Source: Erysipelotrichaceae bacterium (GTDB taxonomy: Bacteria > Bacillota_I > Bacilli_A > Erysipelotrichales > Erysipelotrichaceae). Taken from it: DNA of 46,091 bases. The stretch lies in NCBI GenBank assembly GCA_017539105.1, contig JAFYHQ010000021.1, positions 1-46,091 of the forward strand. Direction: 5' to 3'. A model generated the notes under the pieces. That model was not told the DNA's origin. It was given only the letters and a program-made list of their open reading frames with translations, and made no database searches. Numbering within the stretch: the stretch's first letter is position 1; each line of letters begins with the position of its first letter. Shown in pieces: positions 17,529 to 26,519 of this stretch. Position numbers and translations under genes: made by a program.

Positions 17529-19943
17529 ATGGACCCAATTCTTTCACTCATCGTCATCGCAGCCGTACCGTTCTGCGTAAGCTTCGTATTATTTATGTTC
17601 TATTCTTCGAAAGAAGAAGATAGGTTTTCCTATAACGCCAAACAGCTCACGATCGGAATCATCTTCGGTATCATCGCAATCTGCGGTACGGAATTCGGCG
17701 TTTCCTTGAATGGCGCCGTGATGAATGCCCGCGATGCGGCTCCGCTTTGCGCAGCCTTGATATTCGGAGCTCCTGCCGGCATCATCGCCGGATTGATCGG
17801 CGGCATCGAACGGTGGTTTGCCGTGTACTGGGGAGCCGGATACTATACCAGGCTGGCCTGTTCCATCTCGACGATCCTGTCCGGTATCATCGGCGCTCTT
17901 TGCCGCAAACGACTCTATGACGATCACATGCCTGAATGGCTGCATGCCTTGGCCATCGGCGTGGTCTGCGAAGTCATCCATATGCTGATGATCTTCGTCA
18001 CCAATATCGATGATCTCAAAACGGCCTTCAGCTATGTCGAAGCCTGTGCACTTCCGATGATTGCCGTCAACGCGATCGCCGTCGCATTCACCGTCTATAT
18101 CATCCAGACGACCGATGAGGATATCAAGCAGCAGCGCCAGCGTCATATGAAATCGATCTCCCATCAGCTGCAGAAGATCCTGGTCCTGGTCATGACCCTG
18201 GGTTTCTTGTGTACCGCTCTCTTCGGTTATTTCATACAGAGCAGACTGTCTCAGAAAGAAATCAAGGATCTTCTTTTCCTGAATATCCAGGATGTCGTTT
18301 CCGATTTGCGCAGACAGTGCGATGCCGCTTTGCTGGATATCAACCAGCTTGTCGTCAATGAATATGAAGAATTCCCGGGCATCAATCTGAGCGAAATGAA
18401 AGAACGCTTCAATGTCACGGAAATCGATGTCGTCGATGAAAACGGAATCATCATCGCTTCCAGCGAAGAAGAGAACATCGGCTTCGATATGAGTTCCGGA
18501 AGACAATCCGCAGAGTTCCTGTGTCTTTTGGATGGCGAAACGGAATACGTCCAAAGCCTGCAGGCGCAAGCAAAAGATTCCAGCATCTACCGCAAGTATT
18601 CCGGCATCGCTTCCGGAAACGGCTTCATCCAGGTCGCTTATGACAAAGAACAGTTCATTTCGGATATGAACAACCGGCTTGCCAGCATCGTCAATTTCCG
18701 TCATATCGGAGAAACCGGAAACATGCTGGTGATCGATCCGGAGGGCAAGATCATTTCCGATTCGATCAACGACAACAACGAGATCCACTATGACGTCAAG
18801 CTGGATCCGAACGGTACGCAGGAAAACACCGTCTATATCGCTACGATCAACAATCAGAAATACTACTATATGTATACGCTGGAAGAAGGTTACAAGATCT
18901 ATGGCGTCGTGCCGGTCGAAGAAGCCGAATTCTCCAAGAAACTGACTTCCTATTTCGATCAGTTCATGGAGATCGTCATCTTTGGCGCTTTGTTTGCAGC
19001 AATCTATTACGTTACCAAGAAACTGATCGTCGACAATATCCGTAAGGTCAACCGTTCTTTGAATGATATCACGGAAGGAAAACTCGATACCGTCGTTGAT
19101 ATCAGAACCAATAGAGAATTCGATTCCCTTTCCGATGGCATCAACACGATGGTCGATTCTTTGAAACAGCTCATTGCCGAAGCCAATTCCCGTATCGACA
19201 ACGAATTGCGTTATGCCAAAGAAATACAGACATCGACCCTGCCTTCGACCTTCCCTGCTTATCCGGATCATGACGAGTTCGATATCTATGCCCTGATGGA
19301 TCCTGCCAAAGAAGTAGGAGGAGATTTCTATGACTTCTATCTTCTGAAAGACAAGATCCTGGTCTTCCTGGTTGCGGACGTTGCCGGAAAAGGAATCCCT
19401 GCTTCTCTGTTTATGATGAGAGCCAAGACGATCCTGAAGACTTATGCGGAAAACAATGTCACGGTTGCGGATATCTTTACCAATGCCAACTTCCAGCTTT
19501 GCGAAGGAAATGACGCCGGCATGTTCGTGACGGCATGGATGGGTCTTCTGGATCTGGAAACGGGCGAACTGTATTATGCCAATGCCGGACACAACCGTCC
19601 GCTGTTAAGAAGAAAAGACGGCAGTTTCGAATATCTGCAGGGCCCCGCAGGCTTTGTCCTTGCAGGGATGGAAGGGATCGTATACAAGGAACAGAAACTG
19701 GTCCTGGAGCCGGGAGATGAACTGTTCCTGTACACGGATGGCGTCGTGGAAGCGACCAATACCGAGAAAGAACTCTATGGCGATCAGCGTCTGCAGGATT
19801 GTCTCAATGGCAACATCGGAAACGATGCCATGACGATCTGCAAAAACATCAAAGAGGATGTCGATGCCTTCTATGAAGGCGCCGAACAGTTCGATGACAT
19901 CACCGAACTTTCGATGCAGTTCAAGAAATACAGGAATCAATGA
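17529..19943 (+). CDS. Membrane sensor PP2C-type phosphatase (5TMR-LYT, Cache, HAMP, SpoIIE)
   Basis: An 804-residue signalling protein. Residues about 1-200 form a 5TMR-LYT-type membrane sensor (YGAPAGI-like GAPAGIIAGLIGG region). A further membrane helix (about 218-240), an extracellular Cache-like domain (about 245-470), a second helix (about 480-498) and a HAMP linker (about 500-555) follow. The C-terminal SpoIIE/RsbU phosphatase has GGDFYD (near 597), VADVAGKGIPA (near 615) and YTDGVVEATN (near 735). Such enzymes dephosphorylate anti-sigma antagonist or stress proteins. It lies between queA and queH and its stop overlaps queH by four bases, which is an unusual place for a signalling phosphatase. 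The ligand and target are unknown. Confidence 0.88.
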   Translation: MDPILSLIVIAAVPFCVSFVLFMFYSSKEEDRFSYNAKQLTIGIIFGIIAICGTEFGVSLNGAVMNARDAAPLCAALIFGAPAGIIAGLIGGIERWFAVYWGAGYYTRLACSISTILSGIIGALCRKRLYDDHMPEWLHALAIGVVCEVIHMLMIFVTNIDDLKTAFSYVEACALPMIAVNAIAVAFTVYIIQTTDEDIKQQRQRHMKSISHQLQKILVLVMTLGFLCTALFGYFIQSRLSQKEIKDLLFLNIQDVVSDLRRQCDAALLDINQLVVNEYEEFPGINLSEMKERFNVTEIDVVDENGIIIASSEEENIGFDMSSGRQSAEFLCLLDGETEYVQSLQAQAKDSSIYRKYSGIASGNGFIQVAYDKEQFISDMNNRLASIVNFRHIGETGNMLVIDPEGKIISDSINDNNEIHYDVKLDPNGTQENTVYIATINNQKYYYMYTLEEGYKIYGVVPVEEAEFSKKLTSYFDQFMEIVIFGALFAAIYYVTKKLIVDNIRKVNRSLNDITEGKLDTVVDIRTNREFDSLSDGINTMVDSLKQLIAEANSRIDNELRYAKEIQTSTLPSTFPAYPDHDEFDIYALMDPAKEVGGDFYDFYLLKDKILVFLVADVAGKGIPASLFMMRAKTILKTYAENNVTVADIFTNANFQLCEGNDAGMFVTAWMGLLDLETGELYYANAGHNRPLLRRKDGSFEYLQGPAGFVLAGMEGIVYKEQKLVLEPGDELFLYTDGVVEATNTEKELYGDQRLQDCLNGNIGNDAMTICKNIKEDVDAFYEGAEQFDDITELSMQFKKYRNQ

Positions 19944-20533
19944 ACAACTATCAGAAACAGTTGAAACAGTTAAGTGAGATACAAGGCAGACCCGAACTGC
20001 TGTTGCATGTTTGCTGCGGGGTCTGCAGCGTCTATCCTTTGGTCTATCTCAGGGATCATTTCAAGATCACGATCTTTTTCAGCAATTCGAATATCTATCC
20101 CTATGAAGAATTCAGCAAGCGTTTGAATGCCTTGGAAGAATATCTTAAAATCCTCAATGATCCAGAAATCCGGCTGATCGTAGATTCTTATGAAAACGAT
20201 GGCTGGGAAGAAGAACTGGGATCTATGAAAGAAGAACCGGAAGGCGGAAAACGCTGCAAAGCCTGCTACCGCTACCGCATGGAACGCGCATTCGCTTACG
20301 CCAGAAAGCATCATTATCCCTGCTGCACTACTATCATGTCGATATCGAACCGCAAGAATGCCGACTGGCTGAACGAAATCGGCGAAGAACTGGAACAACA
20401 GTATTCCGTCACCTACCTGCATTGCGATCTGAAAAGAGGCGACGGCATCACCATCAACGAACGCATGAACAAGTCTCTGAATCTCTATCATCAGGACTAC
20501 TGCGGCTGCCGCTATTCGATCCGAGATCTCTAA
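19940..20533 (+). CDS. queH: Epoxyqueuosine reductase QueH
   Basis: A 197-residue QueH (DUF208) protein, the QueG-independent enzyme for the last step of queuosine synthesis. Cysteines occur in the family pattern: HVCCGVC near 24-30, RCKAC near 84-88, YPCCTT near 111-116 and YCGCRY near the C-terminus. These bind a [4Fe-4S] cluster and an extra metal. The ATG overlaps the phosphatase stop. Tgt, QueA and QueH together convert preQ1 to queuosine; no preQ1 synthesis genes are seen, so preQ1 may be salvaged or made elsewhere. Confidence 0.95.
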   Translation: MNNYQKQLKQLSEIQGRPELLLHVCCGVCSVYPLVYLRDHFKITIFFSNSNIYPYEEFSKRLNALEEYLKILNDPEIRLIVDSYENDGWEEELGSMKEEPEGGKRCKACYRYRMERAFAYARKHHYPCCTTIMSISNRKNADWLNEIGEELEQQYSVTYLHCDLKRGDGITINERMNKSLNLYHQDYCGCRYSIRDL

Positions 20534-20551
20534 ACAGAGGTCTTTTCTTTT
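20524..20551 (+). terminator. Terminator of the queuosine operon
   Basis: The stem AGATCTCT/AGAGGTCT (one G-U pair) with loop AAAC is followed by TTTCTTTTT. It overlaps the queH stop codon. Confidence 0.8.
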
Positions 20552-20558
20552 TCCATGT

Positions 20559-20564
20559 TAGAAT
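20559..20564 (+). promoter_or_regulatory. TAGAAT -10 element, eight bases before ATG
   Basis: TAGAAT is followed by AGAAACAG and the ATG at 20573, so the EIIC mRNA would be leaderless or nearly so. Confidence 0.55.
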
Positions 20565-20572
20565 AGAAACAG

Positions 20573-21667
20573 ATGAAACACGTATTACAAGAAATCTACA
20601 AAAAAGTGGGCCTCGTCTTTTCGACCATGATCGACTGCATCGTGCCGACCTTGCCGATCATGATCGGTGTGGGCATGCTGAAGGTCGCGCTGATCATCGC
20701 GGGACCGCTGGTACTCAATCTCATCAGCGAGAGCTCCGATACCTATGCCGTGCTGTCCTTCGTTGCCGATGCCGGATACTATTTCATGCCGATCTATATC
20801 GCCGTCTCTTCAGCCGACGTGTTCAAGGTGGACCGTTTCCTGTCGGCCGTGATCGGCGCCATGCTGCTGTCTCCGGCCTTTGTCCGATTTGTGGAGGAAG
20901 GAAAGAAACTTTCGGTATTCGGTTTGCCGATCGCTTCCACCAGCTACGGCAACCAGGTCATTTCTTCAATCATCGCCATCTGGCTGATGTCTTATATCTA
21001 TCACTTTCTGGAAAAGAAGCTGCCCGGCAATCTCAAGCCGATCCTGCTTCCTTTGTTGAGCATCGTGATCATGGTTCCGGTCACATTCTGCGCGATCGGT
21101 CCAATCGGCGTATTCCTGGGGGACAGACTGGTGGATCTCATCATGAAGCTCAAGGATCTCGGCCCGATCGGAAACGGCATCATGTGCGCGATCATCCCGT
21201 TCATCACGATCGGCGGACTCGGCGGAGCCAATCTCAGCGCCATGCTGCTACTGGCTTCAACGGGAGTCGATCCTATCCTGTTTTTTGCCAATGTCCTCTA
21301 CAACAACATCCTGGGCTTCGTTACGATGGCGCTCTATCTGAAAGACCGGAAAAGCGAGACACTGGCCGCCGCCATTACCGCCGCGCTTGGCGGTACCAGC
21401 GAACCTGCCTTGTTCGGTATCGTGATGAAAGACTACAAAGCCCTTTCGATCCTGAGCATTTCCGGCTTCTTTGCCGGTTTCTATGCCGGATTGATGAAAG
21501 TAAAATCTTACGCCATGGCTTCCTTTGGAACCTTCGGCATCGTCACGACGATCGGACCCGATTCTTCGATCCTGCATGCGGCGATCGCCATGGTCATCGG
21601 CTGCGCTCTCGGTTTTGTTCTGACTTATCTCACACATCGAAATGATCAACAAAAAACAGCTGCGTAA
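20573..21667 (+). CDS. Stand-alone PTS EIIC-type permease (beta-glucoside/glucose superfamily)
   Basis: A 364-residue membrane protein with about ten hydrophobic segments. It corresponds only to the EIIC domain; no EIIB or EIIA domain is present or encoded nearby. The conserved EIIC sugar-binding motif G-x-T-S-E-P-A-L-F is intact (GGTSEPALFGIVM, near residue 281), unlike the degenerate permease at 5010-6524. Transport would need EIIB and EIIA supplied in trans, or the protein may work without phosphorylation. It overlaps the next gene by 26 bases, implying co-translation. Confidence 0.82.
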   Translation: MKHVLQEIYKKVGLVFSTMIDCIVPTLPIMIGVGMLKVALIIAGPLVLNLISESSDTYAVLSFVADAGYYFMPIYIAVSSADVFKVDRFLSAVIGAMLLSPAFVRFVEEGKKLSVFGLPIASTSYGNQVISSIIAIWLMSYIYHFLEKKLPGNLKPILLPLLSIVIMVPVTFCAIGPIGVFLGDRLVDLIMKLKDLGPIGNGIMCAIIPFITIGGLGGANLSAMLLLASTGVDPILFFANVLYNNILGFVTMALYLKDRKSETLAAAITAALGGTSEPALFGIVMKDYKALSILSISGFFAGFYAGLMKVKSYAMASFGTFGIVTTIGPDSSILHAAIAMVIGCALGFVLTYLTHRNDQQKTAA

Positions 21668-22169
21668 AATCTGTCTGGATAGACGCGACAGTCTGACAGA
21701 AAAAGAAAGAGAAGACGCCTCTTTGGCGATCTGCGAGAAACTGCTTCCCTATCTGGAAGGCAAGACAGTCTTTTCCTATTATCCCTGCGGCAGCGAAGTC
21801 GATGTTTCTGCCGTAAACGAAATGATCGATGTCGCCTATCCGCTCGTCCGGCCCGAACATCAGATGGATGCCTGGAAACCTCTGAATCACAAAATGATCA
21901 TGAACCGCTACGGCATCCCGGAACCGGACCCCGCTCATTCTCTTTTCATCAGCAAGGAAGACATCGATGTCGTCATCGTCCCCTGCGTCGGTTTCAATGA
22001 AAAGAAGCAGCGTCTGGGACATGGCGGCGGCTACTACGACCGCTATCTGAAAGACTGCAGAGCTATGAAAATCGCCGTGGCCTACGAGATACAGAAACTG
22101 GACTGCGACTTGGCAGAAGAGAACGATATCCCTGTCGATCTGATCATCACAGAAAAGAGCGCTTACTAG
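21642..22169 (+). CDS. 5-formyltetrahydrofolate cyclo-ligase
   Basis: A 175-residue enzyme of the YgfA/MTHFS family, which converts 5-formyl-THF to 5,10-methenyl-THF with ATP. The signature RLGHGGGYYDRYL (near 125-137) is complete, and the N-terminal KKQLRKICLDRRDSL is typical. No ribosome binding site is visible and it starts inside the upstream EIIC gene, so it depends on coupling. A strong hairpin terminator begins inside its last codons. Confidence 0.94.
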   Translation: MINKKQLRKICLDRRDSLTEKEREDASLAICEKLLPYLEGKTVFSYYPCGSEVDVSAVNEMIDVAYPLVRPEHQMDAWKPLNHKMIMNRYGIPEPDPAHSLFISKEDIDVVIVPCVGFNEKKQRLGHGGGYYDRYLKDCRAMKIAVAYEIQKLDCDLAEENDIPVDLIITEKSAY

Positions 22170-22180
22170 CGCTCTTTTTT
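22154..22180 (+). terminator. Terminator overlapping the cyclo-ligase stop codon
   Basis: A perfect 10-bp stem AAAGAGCGCT/AGCGCTCTTT with loop TACT, followed by T residues. The AT-rich flanks may also serve the convergent gene at 22179. Confidence 0.85.
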
Positions 22181-23054
22181 ATTTCATATTGATCTTTGCC
22201 CAAAGCTCGTCGGAGAGCTTTTCATTCAGCGGCTGATCCAGCAGTTCCGGATTTTCCAGAAACAGCTGCAGCATCTTGAAGGATTTCGAGAAGTAATACC
22301 CGTCGGCGATCCTCTCGTCGACCGTGATGCCGAGCTTGACGCCGTCTTTGAAGACGGTCTTGCTGTTCTCATAGAACGGCATCTTGCCATACTGTCCGAT
22401 GACCACGAAGATGGAAGTCGTTCCCCAGTTGCTCAGATGATGATAGCCATCCGGCAGACCGATGGAGCCGAGATTCGCCAGCAGGACCGAAGAATGATAC
22501 GGATCGGTCTCGATCAGCGCTTTCGGGATCATGTTGTGTTTCTCCAGCCAGCAGACGAAGCTGACCAGCGGACGGGAGATGAATTTCGGAAGCTGGTTGA
22601 ACTTGTCCATGAAGCCCGTCGATTCATCGACATAACTCCTGTCTTTCAGTTTCAGCAGCTGCCTTCTCAGTTCGTTATGCACATCATCGACATTCCATTC
22701 TGGCTTGGCATGAATGAAGCAGAGCACTTCGCCACCATTGTCGAGGAATTCCTGTTTGACGGTGAAGGCGGCCGATACTTCATTGCGTTTGTACATGCGT
22801 TTGTCATGAATGAAGATCGATAGTTTGGAACGTAACGTAACAATCTTCAATACTGCCGTAACGATGCACTGGAACATGTTGTACTTGTAGTCCGGATCAT
22901 CGGCGTTCTTTTTCCTGATGTATTCGTTCAGATTCGTCAGATCGATCTGGAACGTGAAAAACGCCTGGTTGTCGCAGCGGTTCGGAAAGATGAATGGCAT
23001 GATGAAGTGCATCGAATCGCAGTCTTTCATATATGTCGCATCAAATCTACTCAT
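22179..23054 (-). CDS. E2/chloramphenicol acetyltransferase-fold protein lacking the catalytic His
   Basis: A 291-residue protein resembling the catalytic domain of 2-oxoacid dehydrogenase E2 and CAT enzymes. ANLGSIGLPDGYHHL (near 193-207) and IGQYGK match E2 beta strands. The active-site motif expected as D-H-R-x-x-D-G near the C-terminus reads DERIADG (246-252), so the general-base His is Glu247. No lipoyl or E1-binding domain is present. It may be inactive, or an acyltransferase with altered chemistry. The leader has GGGGGA before the ATG. It is monocistronic and convergent with the cyclo-ligase. Confidence 0.72.
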   Translation of the reverse strand: MSRFDATYMKDCDSMHFIMPFIFPNRCDNQAFFTFQIDLTNLNEYIRKKNADDPDYKYNMFQCIVTAVLKIVTLRSKLSIFIHDKRMYKRNEVSAAFTVKQEFLDNGGEVLCFIHAKPEWNVDDVHNELRRQLLKLKDRSYVDESTGFMDKFNQLPKFISRPLVSFVCWLEKHNMIPKALIETDPYHSSVLLANLGSIGLPDGYHHLSNWGTTSIFVVIGQYGKMPFYENSKTVFKDGVKLGITVDERIADGYYFSKSFKMLQLFLENPELLDQPLNEKLSDELWAKINMK

Positions 23055-23104
23055 GTCTATTCCCCCTATAAAAGCAATAACGATTCTATTCTACTCTTTT
23101 TTAT

Positions 23105-23133
23105 ATAAAAAAAGAAGAACATTTCGTTCTTCT
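23105..23133 (-). terminator. Terminator of the DUF2974 gene
   Basis: On the minus strand AGAAGAAC and GTTCTTCT pair around a five-base loop and are followed by TTTTTT. The hairpin touches the gene's stop codon at 23133. Confidence 0.85.
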
Positions 23134-24305
23134 CAGTTGACTGTCTCTTTCTTTTTCTTTTCTGCGAGCTTCTCTTCCAGGATCCTGGCTTTTGCTACTA
23201 CCCGGTCTTTCTGTTCACTGACTTTCCGAGGCAGTTCCATGCCGCTGGAGACCGAAACGGAAAGGGTCTTAAGCAGCTTGACCGCAATGCTCTTGGCAGT
23301 ACCATCGATTTCCGACAGTTCCTTCAGGACCCGGAAGATGACAGGAAGACCGCCGTTTGCCAGCTGGCCGACGGTACTGATGCCTGCATCCGCAAACGCC
23401 TGAAACACATCTTCCACAAAAATCTCTCTTTGTTCGGGAGTCGTTTCCTGCATGAACTGGATCAAGGCCATTCTGGTCTGGTCCGTCTGGTAGCTGTCGG
23501 TATCTGCCTGGACGATGCGGTTCTGGTCGATCTGCCAGGTCATGACGCCATGGGCTTCCACGATATTCTTGGTCAGGATGCGGGCGATGACTTTCCGGGA
23601 ATCCATTTCATAGATCGTGCCGACGCCGTCCTTTTCCGGAACGATCAGCGTATAGCGGTCCCTGACTTTATTGTAGCTGTCGGGAAGATAGGAGCCCGGC
23701 CGCAGTCCCGGGCCGTCATTGGAAATGATCTGGATGATGTTCCGCCGGATCAGAGGCTTGCAATGAACGGCGGCATAGATCGCGAGATTGCCTCCTTTCG
23801 AGTGTCCGATCAGACGGTATTTTCGGAAGATGGAGCAATAGCGGTTGACATACAGCAACGCGTCTCTTTGACCGGCAATGTCCTTGTACGAGAGATAGAG
23901 ATCCTCCTTCCAGCCGATCAGACTGTCGTCCGTGCCTTTGAAGCAGACGACCGTCGTACGATCGGGAAGATCGATCATGCAGACGGTGAACTGTTCCGCC
24001 GTGTCATGATGCAGTTTCGACTGGTAATTATAGATCACGCAGTCCCCATAGCGTCTGGTATTCATGATCTTCCCAAGGATCTCGATCCCATCCTTGTTGA
24101 AGATCTTCCCGTCTTTCGCCTGATCCGGAAAACTATGAAAAAAACGCTCCCCCAGTTCCCTGATCGTGAACCTGTCGGAAGAATCCAGGACGAATTCGAG
24201 ATCGGCATAAATCAGCTGGGAAAAGACCAGATTGTCCACTTCGTTGAACGGATCCGATTTGAAGCTGAGATTTCCCCGCCAGCGGATATAATCCAAGATA
24301 TTCAT
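23133..24305 (-). CDS. Mbeg1-like (DUF2974) alpha/beta-hydrolase
   Basis: A 390-residue protein with the N-terminal NILDYIRWRGNLSF signature of DUF2974. The lipase-like strand FKGTDDSLIGWKEDL (near 122-136) and the nucleophile elbow GHSKGG with Ser169 are present, followed by ISNDGPG with a candidate acid residue. The C-terminal 100 residues are helical and Lys/Glu-rich. No signal peptide is evident. Members are probable lipases or esterases; the substrate is unknown. The start has AAAGGAG (24313-24319) upstream and a TAAAAT -10 at 24323-24328. Confidence 0.85.
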   Translation of the reverse strand: MNILDYIRWRGNLSFKSDPFNEVDNLVFSQLIYADLEFVLDSSDRFTIRELGERFFHSFPDQAKDGKIFNKDGIEILGKIMNTRRYGDCVIYNYQSKLHHDTAEQFTVCMIDLPDRTTVVCFKGTDDSLIGWKEDLYLSYKDIAGQRDALLYVNRYCSIFRKYRLIGHSKGGNLAIYAAVHCKPLIRRNIIQIISNDGPGLRPGSYLPDSYNKVRDRYTLIVPEKDGVGTIYEMDSRKVIARILTKNIVEAHGVMTWQIDQNRIVQADTDSYQTDQTRMALIQFMQETTPEQREIFVEDVFQAFADAGISTVGQLANGGLPVIFRVLKELSEIDGTAKSIAVKLLKTLSVSVSSGMELPRKVSEQKDRVVAKARILEEKLAEKKKKETVN

Positions 24306-24362
24306 CGTTTTACTCCTTTCTCATTTTATCCAAAAAGTACGCAAGATTAAACCATTAACCTA

Positions 24363-24391
24363 TTGCATTCTGCAAACGGCAGAGGTACAAT
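24363..24391 (+). promoter_or_regulatory. Promoter of the zinc/cadmium operon
   Basis: TTGCAT (24363-24368) and TACAAT (24386-24391) are separated by exactly 17 bases. The ArsR-type palindrome begins three bases downstream and covers the transcription start. Confidence 0.85.
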
Positions 24392-24393
24392 AC

Positions 24394-24413
24394 ATATGAA
24401 CAAATGTTCATAT
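24394..24413 (+). promoter_or_regulatory. ArsR/SmtB-type operator
   Basis: ATATGAACA-AA-TGTTCATAT is a perfect 9-2-9 inverted repeat. Its ATATGAACA half-sites match those known for CzrA/CadC/SmtB-type repressors. It sits on the transcription start of an operon whose last gene encodes such a repressor, so autoregulation by metal release is strongly implied. Confidence 0.88.
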
Positions 24414-24432
24414 ATTCAATATGGAGGATGAT

Positions 24433-24651
24433 ATGAAGAAAACATACAAGATCGAGGTCGATTGCGCAAACTGCGCCAACAAGATGGAAGAAGCAGCCAA
24501 GAATACAGAAGGCGTTAAGGATGCCGTCGTCAATTTCATGACGCTGAAAATGAAAGTCGAATTCGAAGAAGGTGCGGATGAGAACGCCGTCATGCAGGAA
24601 GTGCTGAAGAACTGCAAGAAAGTCGAAGACGACTGCGAGATCTATCTATGA
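24433..24651 (+). CDS. Heavy-metal-associated (HMA) domain protein
   Basis: A 72-residue single HMA domain. The metal-binding C-x2-C is CANC near residues 10-13, in the order beta-alpha-beta-beta-alpha-beta expected for this fold. Two further Cys lie near the C-terminus (NCKK, DDCEIYL). GGAGG at 24423-24427 supports the start at 24433 rather than 24421. In ZntA/CadA-type pumps this domain is normally the N-terminus of the ATPase. Here the next gene lacks it, so this protein probably delivers or senses metal for the pump in trans. Confidence 0.9.
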   Translation: MKKTYKIEVDCANCANKMEEAAKNTEGVKDAVVNFMTLKMKVEFEEGADENAVMQEVLKNCKKVEDDCEIYL

Positions 24652-26519
24652 ACAAGAAACAGAAGAAGAATCTGATCAGGATCATCATCAGCGTGATCCT
24701 TTTGATTTTAATCAGGATCCTGCCGATCAATGATCAGAAGATCGAGATCGCGCTGTATATGACCGTTTATTTCCTCATCGGATACGATATCCTGCGGAAA
24801 GCTCTGCTGAGCATCAAAAACAGGGAATCTTTCGATGAGAACTTTCTGATGGCCGTCGCAACGGTCGGCGCCATCGCCCTGGGCGATTACGCGGAAGGCG
24901 TCGCGGTCATGCTGTTCTACCAGATCGGGGAATGGTTCCAGTCCTATGCCGTAGGCAGATCGCGCAAGAACATCACCGAGCTGATGGACATAAGACCGGA
25001 CTATGCCTATATCGAACAGGACAACGAGCTGGTGAAAGTCGATCCGGACGATGTCGAAATCGGCGACACGATCGTCATCAAAGTCGGCGATAAAGTGCCG
25101 TTGGACGGCATCGTCATCGAAGGAGAAACATCCCTGAATACCAGTGCGCTGACCGGTGAAGCCAAGCCGAAAGACGTCGCCGTCGGCGATTCCGTCATCA
25201 GCGGCTGTATCAATATGACTTCTCCGATCAAAGTCCAGACGACCAGAAACTTTGAAGAATCGACCGTCTCCAAGGTCCTCGACCTGATTGAGAATGCCAC
25301 CAGCAACAAGTCACGTTCCGAGGACTTCATCAGCAAGTTCGCCCGCTACTACACCCCGATCGTCTGCTACAGCGCCCTTGCTTTGACGATCCTTCCTCCG
25401 TTGTACATAAGATTCATTCTGGGCGGTCCATGGGATTTCAACACCTGGATCTTCCGCGCTCTCACATTTCTGGTCATCTCCTGTCCTTGCGCTCTGGTCA
25501 TCTCGATCCCGCTTTCTTTCTTTGCAGGAATAGGCGGTGCCGGCAATGCAGGAGTGCTGATCAAAGGTTCCAACTATCTGGAAGCGCTGTCGAAAACGAA
25601 ATACGTCGCCTTCGACAAAACCGGCACGATCACCCTGGGCATCTTCGAGGTTACCACGGTCCACAATACCGGCATCGGCAAGGATGAACTGCTCGAATAT
25701 GCCGCACATGCAGAAGCCTATTCCAATCATCCGATCGCCCTGTCGATCGTCAAAGAATACAGGAAAGAACTAAACAAAGACCGCATCGGATCGATCAAAG
25801 AGATCGCTGGGCAAGGAATCAGCGCCCTGATCGAACACAGGAACGTCCTGATCGGCAATGAGAAGCTGATGAACGCCAATCATGTTTCGATCATCCCTTG
25901 CGATGATGAAGGAACCATCGTCCATGTGGCGATCGATGGCTGCTATTGCGGCCATATCCATATCGGCGACCGCATCAAGCCGACCTCCGAAGAAGCGATC
26001 CGGCAGCTCAGAGCCCTGGGCATCCGCAAAATCGCGATCCTGACCGGAGACGAAAGGAAAGCCGCTGAAAAGATCACGCAGCCGCTTCAGGTAGATGAAC
26101 TCTACGCGGAACTGCTTCCGCAGGACAAGGTCGCCAAGGTCGAAGAACTGCTGAAGAAACGCCAGGACAACGAGACGCTGCTGTTCGTGGGCGACGGCAT
26201 CAACGATGCGCCGGTACTTACACTTGCCGATGTCGGCATCGCCATGGGATCGCTGGGATCCGATGCCGCGATCGAAGCAGCCGATATCGTGCTGATGGAC
26301 GACGACCCCCTGAAAGTCGCCAAGGCCATCAGAATCGCCAACAAGTGCATGCGTATCGTCTATGAAAACATCATCTTCGCCATCGGCGTCAAAGTCGTCT
26401 GTCTAATCCTCAGCGCTTTCGGTATCGCCAATATGTGGCTGGCGATCTTTGCGGATACCGGCGTCATGGTGATTGCGGTCATCAATGCGATCCGGGCTCT
26501 GAGGGTGAAAAATCTATGA
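24648..26519 (+). CDS. P1B-2-type heavy-metal ATPase (Zn/Cd/Pb export)
   Basis: A 623-residue P-type ATPase. It has the actuator TGE (169-171), the membrane metal site CPC (279-281), the phosphorylated D323 in DKTGT, the HP motif (361-362) and GDGIND (515-520). The last membrane helix carries ADTG, matching the conserved Asp of ZntA-type pumps and pointing to Zn/Cd/Pb rather than Cu. No N-terminal HMA domain is present; the preceding gene supplies one. The ATG overlaps the HMA gene stop by four bases. Confidence 0.93.
   Translation: MNKKQKKNLIRIIISVILLILIRILPINDQKIEIALYMTVYFLIGYDILRKALLSIKNRESFDENFLMAVATVGAIALGDYAEGVAVMLFYQIGEWFQSYAVGRSRKNITELMDIRPDYAYIEQDNELVKVDPDDVEIGDTIVIKVGDKVPLDGIVIEGETSLNTSALTGEAKPKDVAVGDSVISGCINMTSPIKVQTTRNFEESTVSKVLDLIENATSNKSRSEDFISKFARYYTPIVCYSALALTILPPLYIRFILGGPWDFNTWIFRALTFLVISCPCALVISIPLSFFAGIGGAGNAGVLIKGSNYLEALSKTKYVAFDKTGTITLGIFEVTTVHNTGIGKDELLEYAAHAEAYSNHPIALSIVKEYRKELNKDRIGSIKEIAGQGISALIEHRNVLIGNEKLMNANHVSIIPCDDEGTIVHVAIDGCYCGHIHIGDRIKPTSEEAIRQLRALGIRKIAILTGDERKAAEKITQPLQVDELYAELLPQDKVAKVEELLKKRQDNETLLFVGDGINDAPVLTLADVGIAMGSLGSDAAIEAADIVLMDDDPLKVAKAIRIANKCMRIVYENIIFAIGVKVVCLILSAFGIANMWLAIFADTGVMVIAVINAIRALRVKNL

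Noticed and set aside
17589-19592. 667-codon open frame antisense to the sensor phosphatase
   Set aside because: The sense strand encodes a complete domain architecture with catalytic motifs. The antisense frame is composition-driven, rich in Asp/Ile/Gln and shows no family.
20422-21645. 407-codon frame overlapping the EIIC gene on the same strand
   Set aside because: It is Arg/His-rich out-of-frame translation of the EIIC gene. The EIIC frame has membrane segments and the sugar motif.
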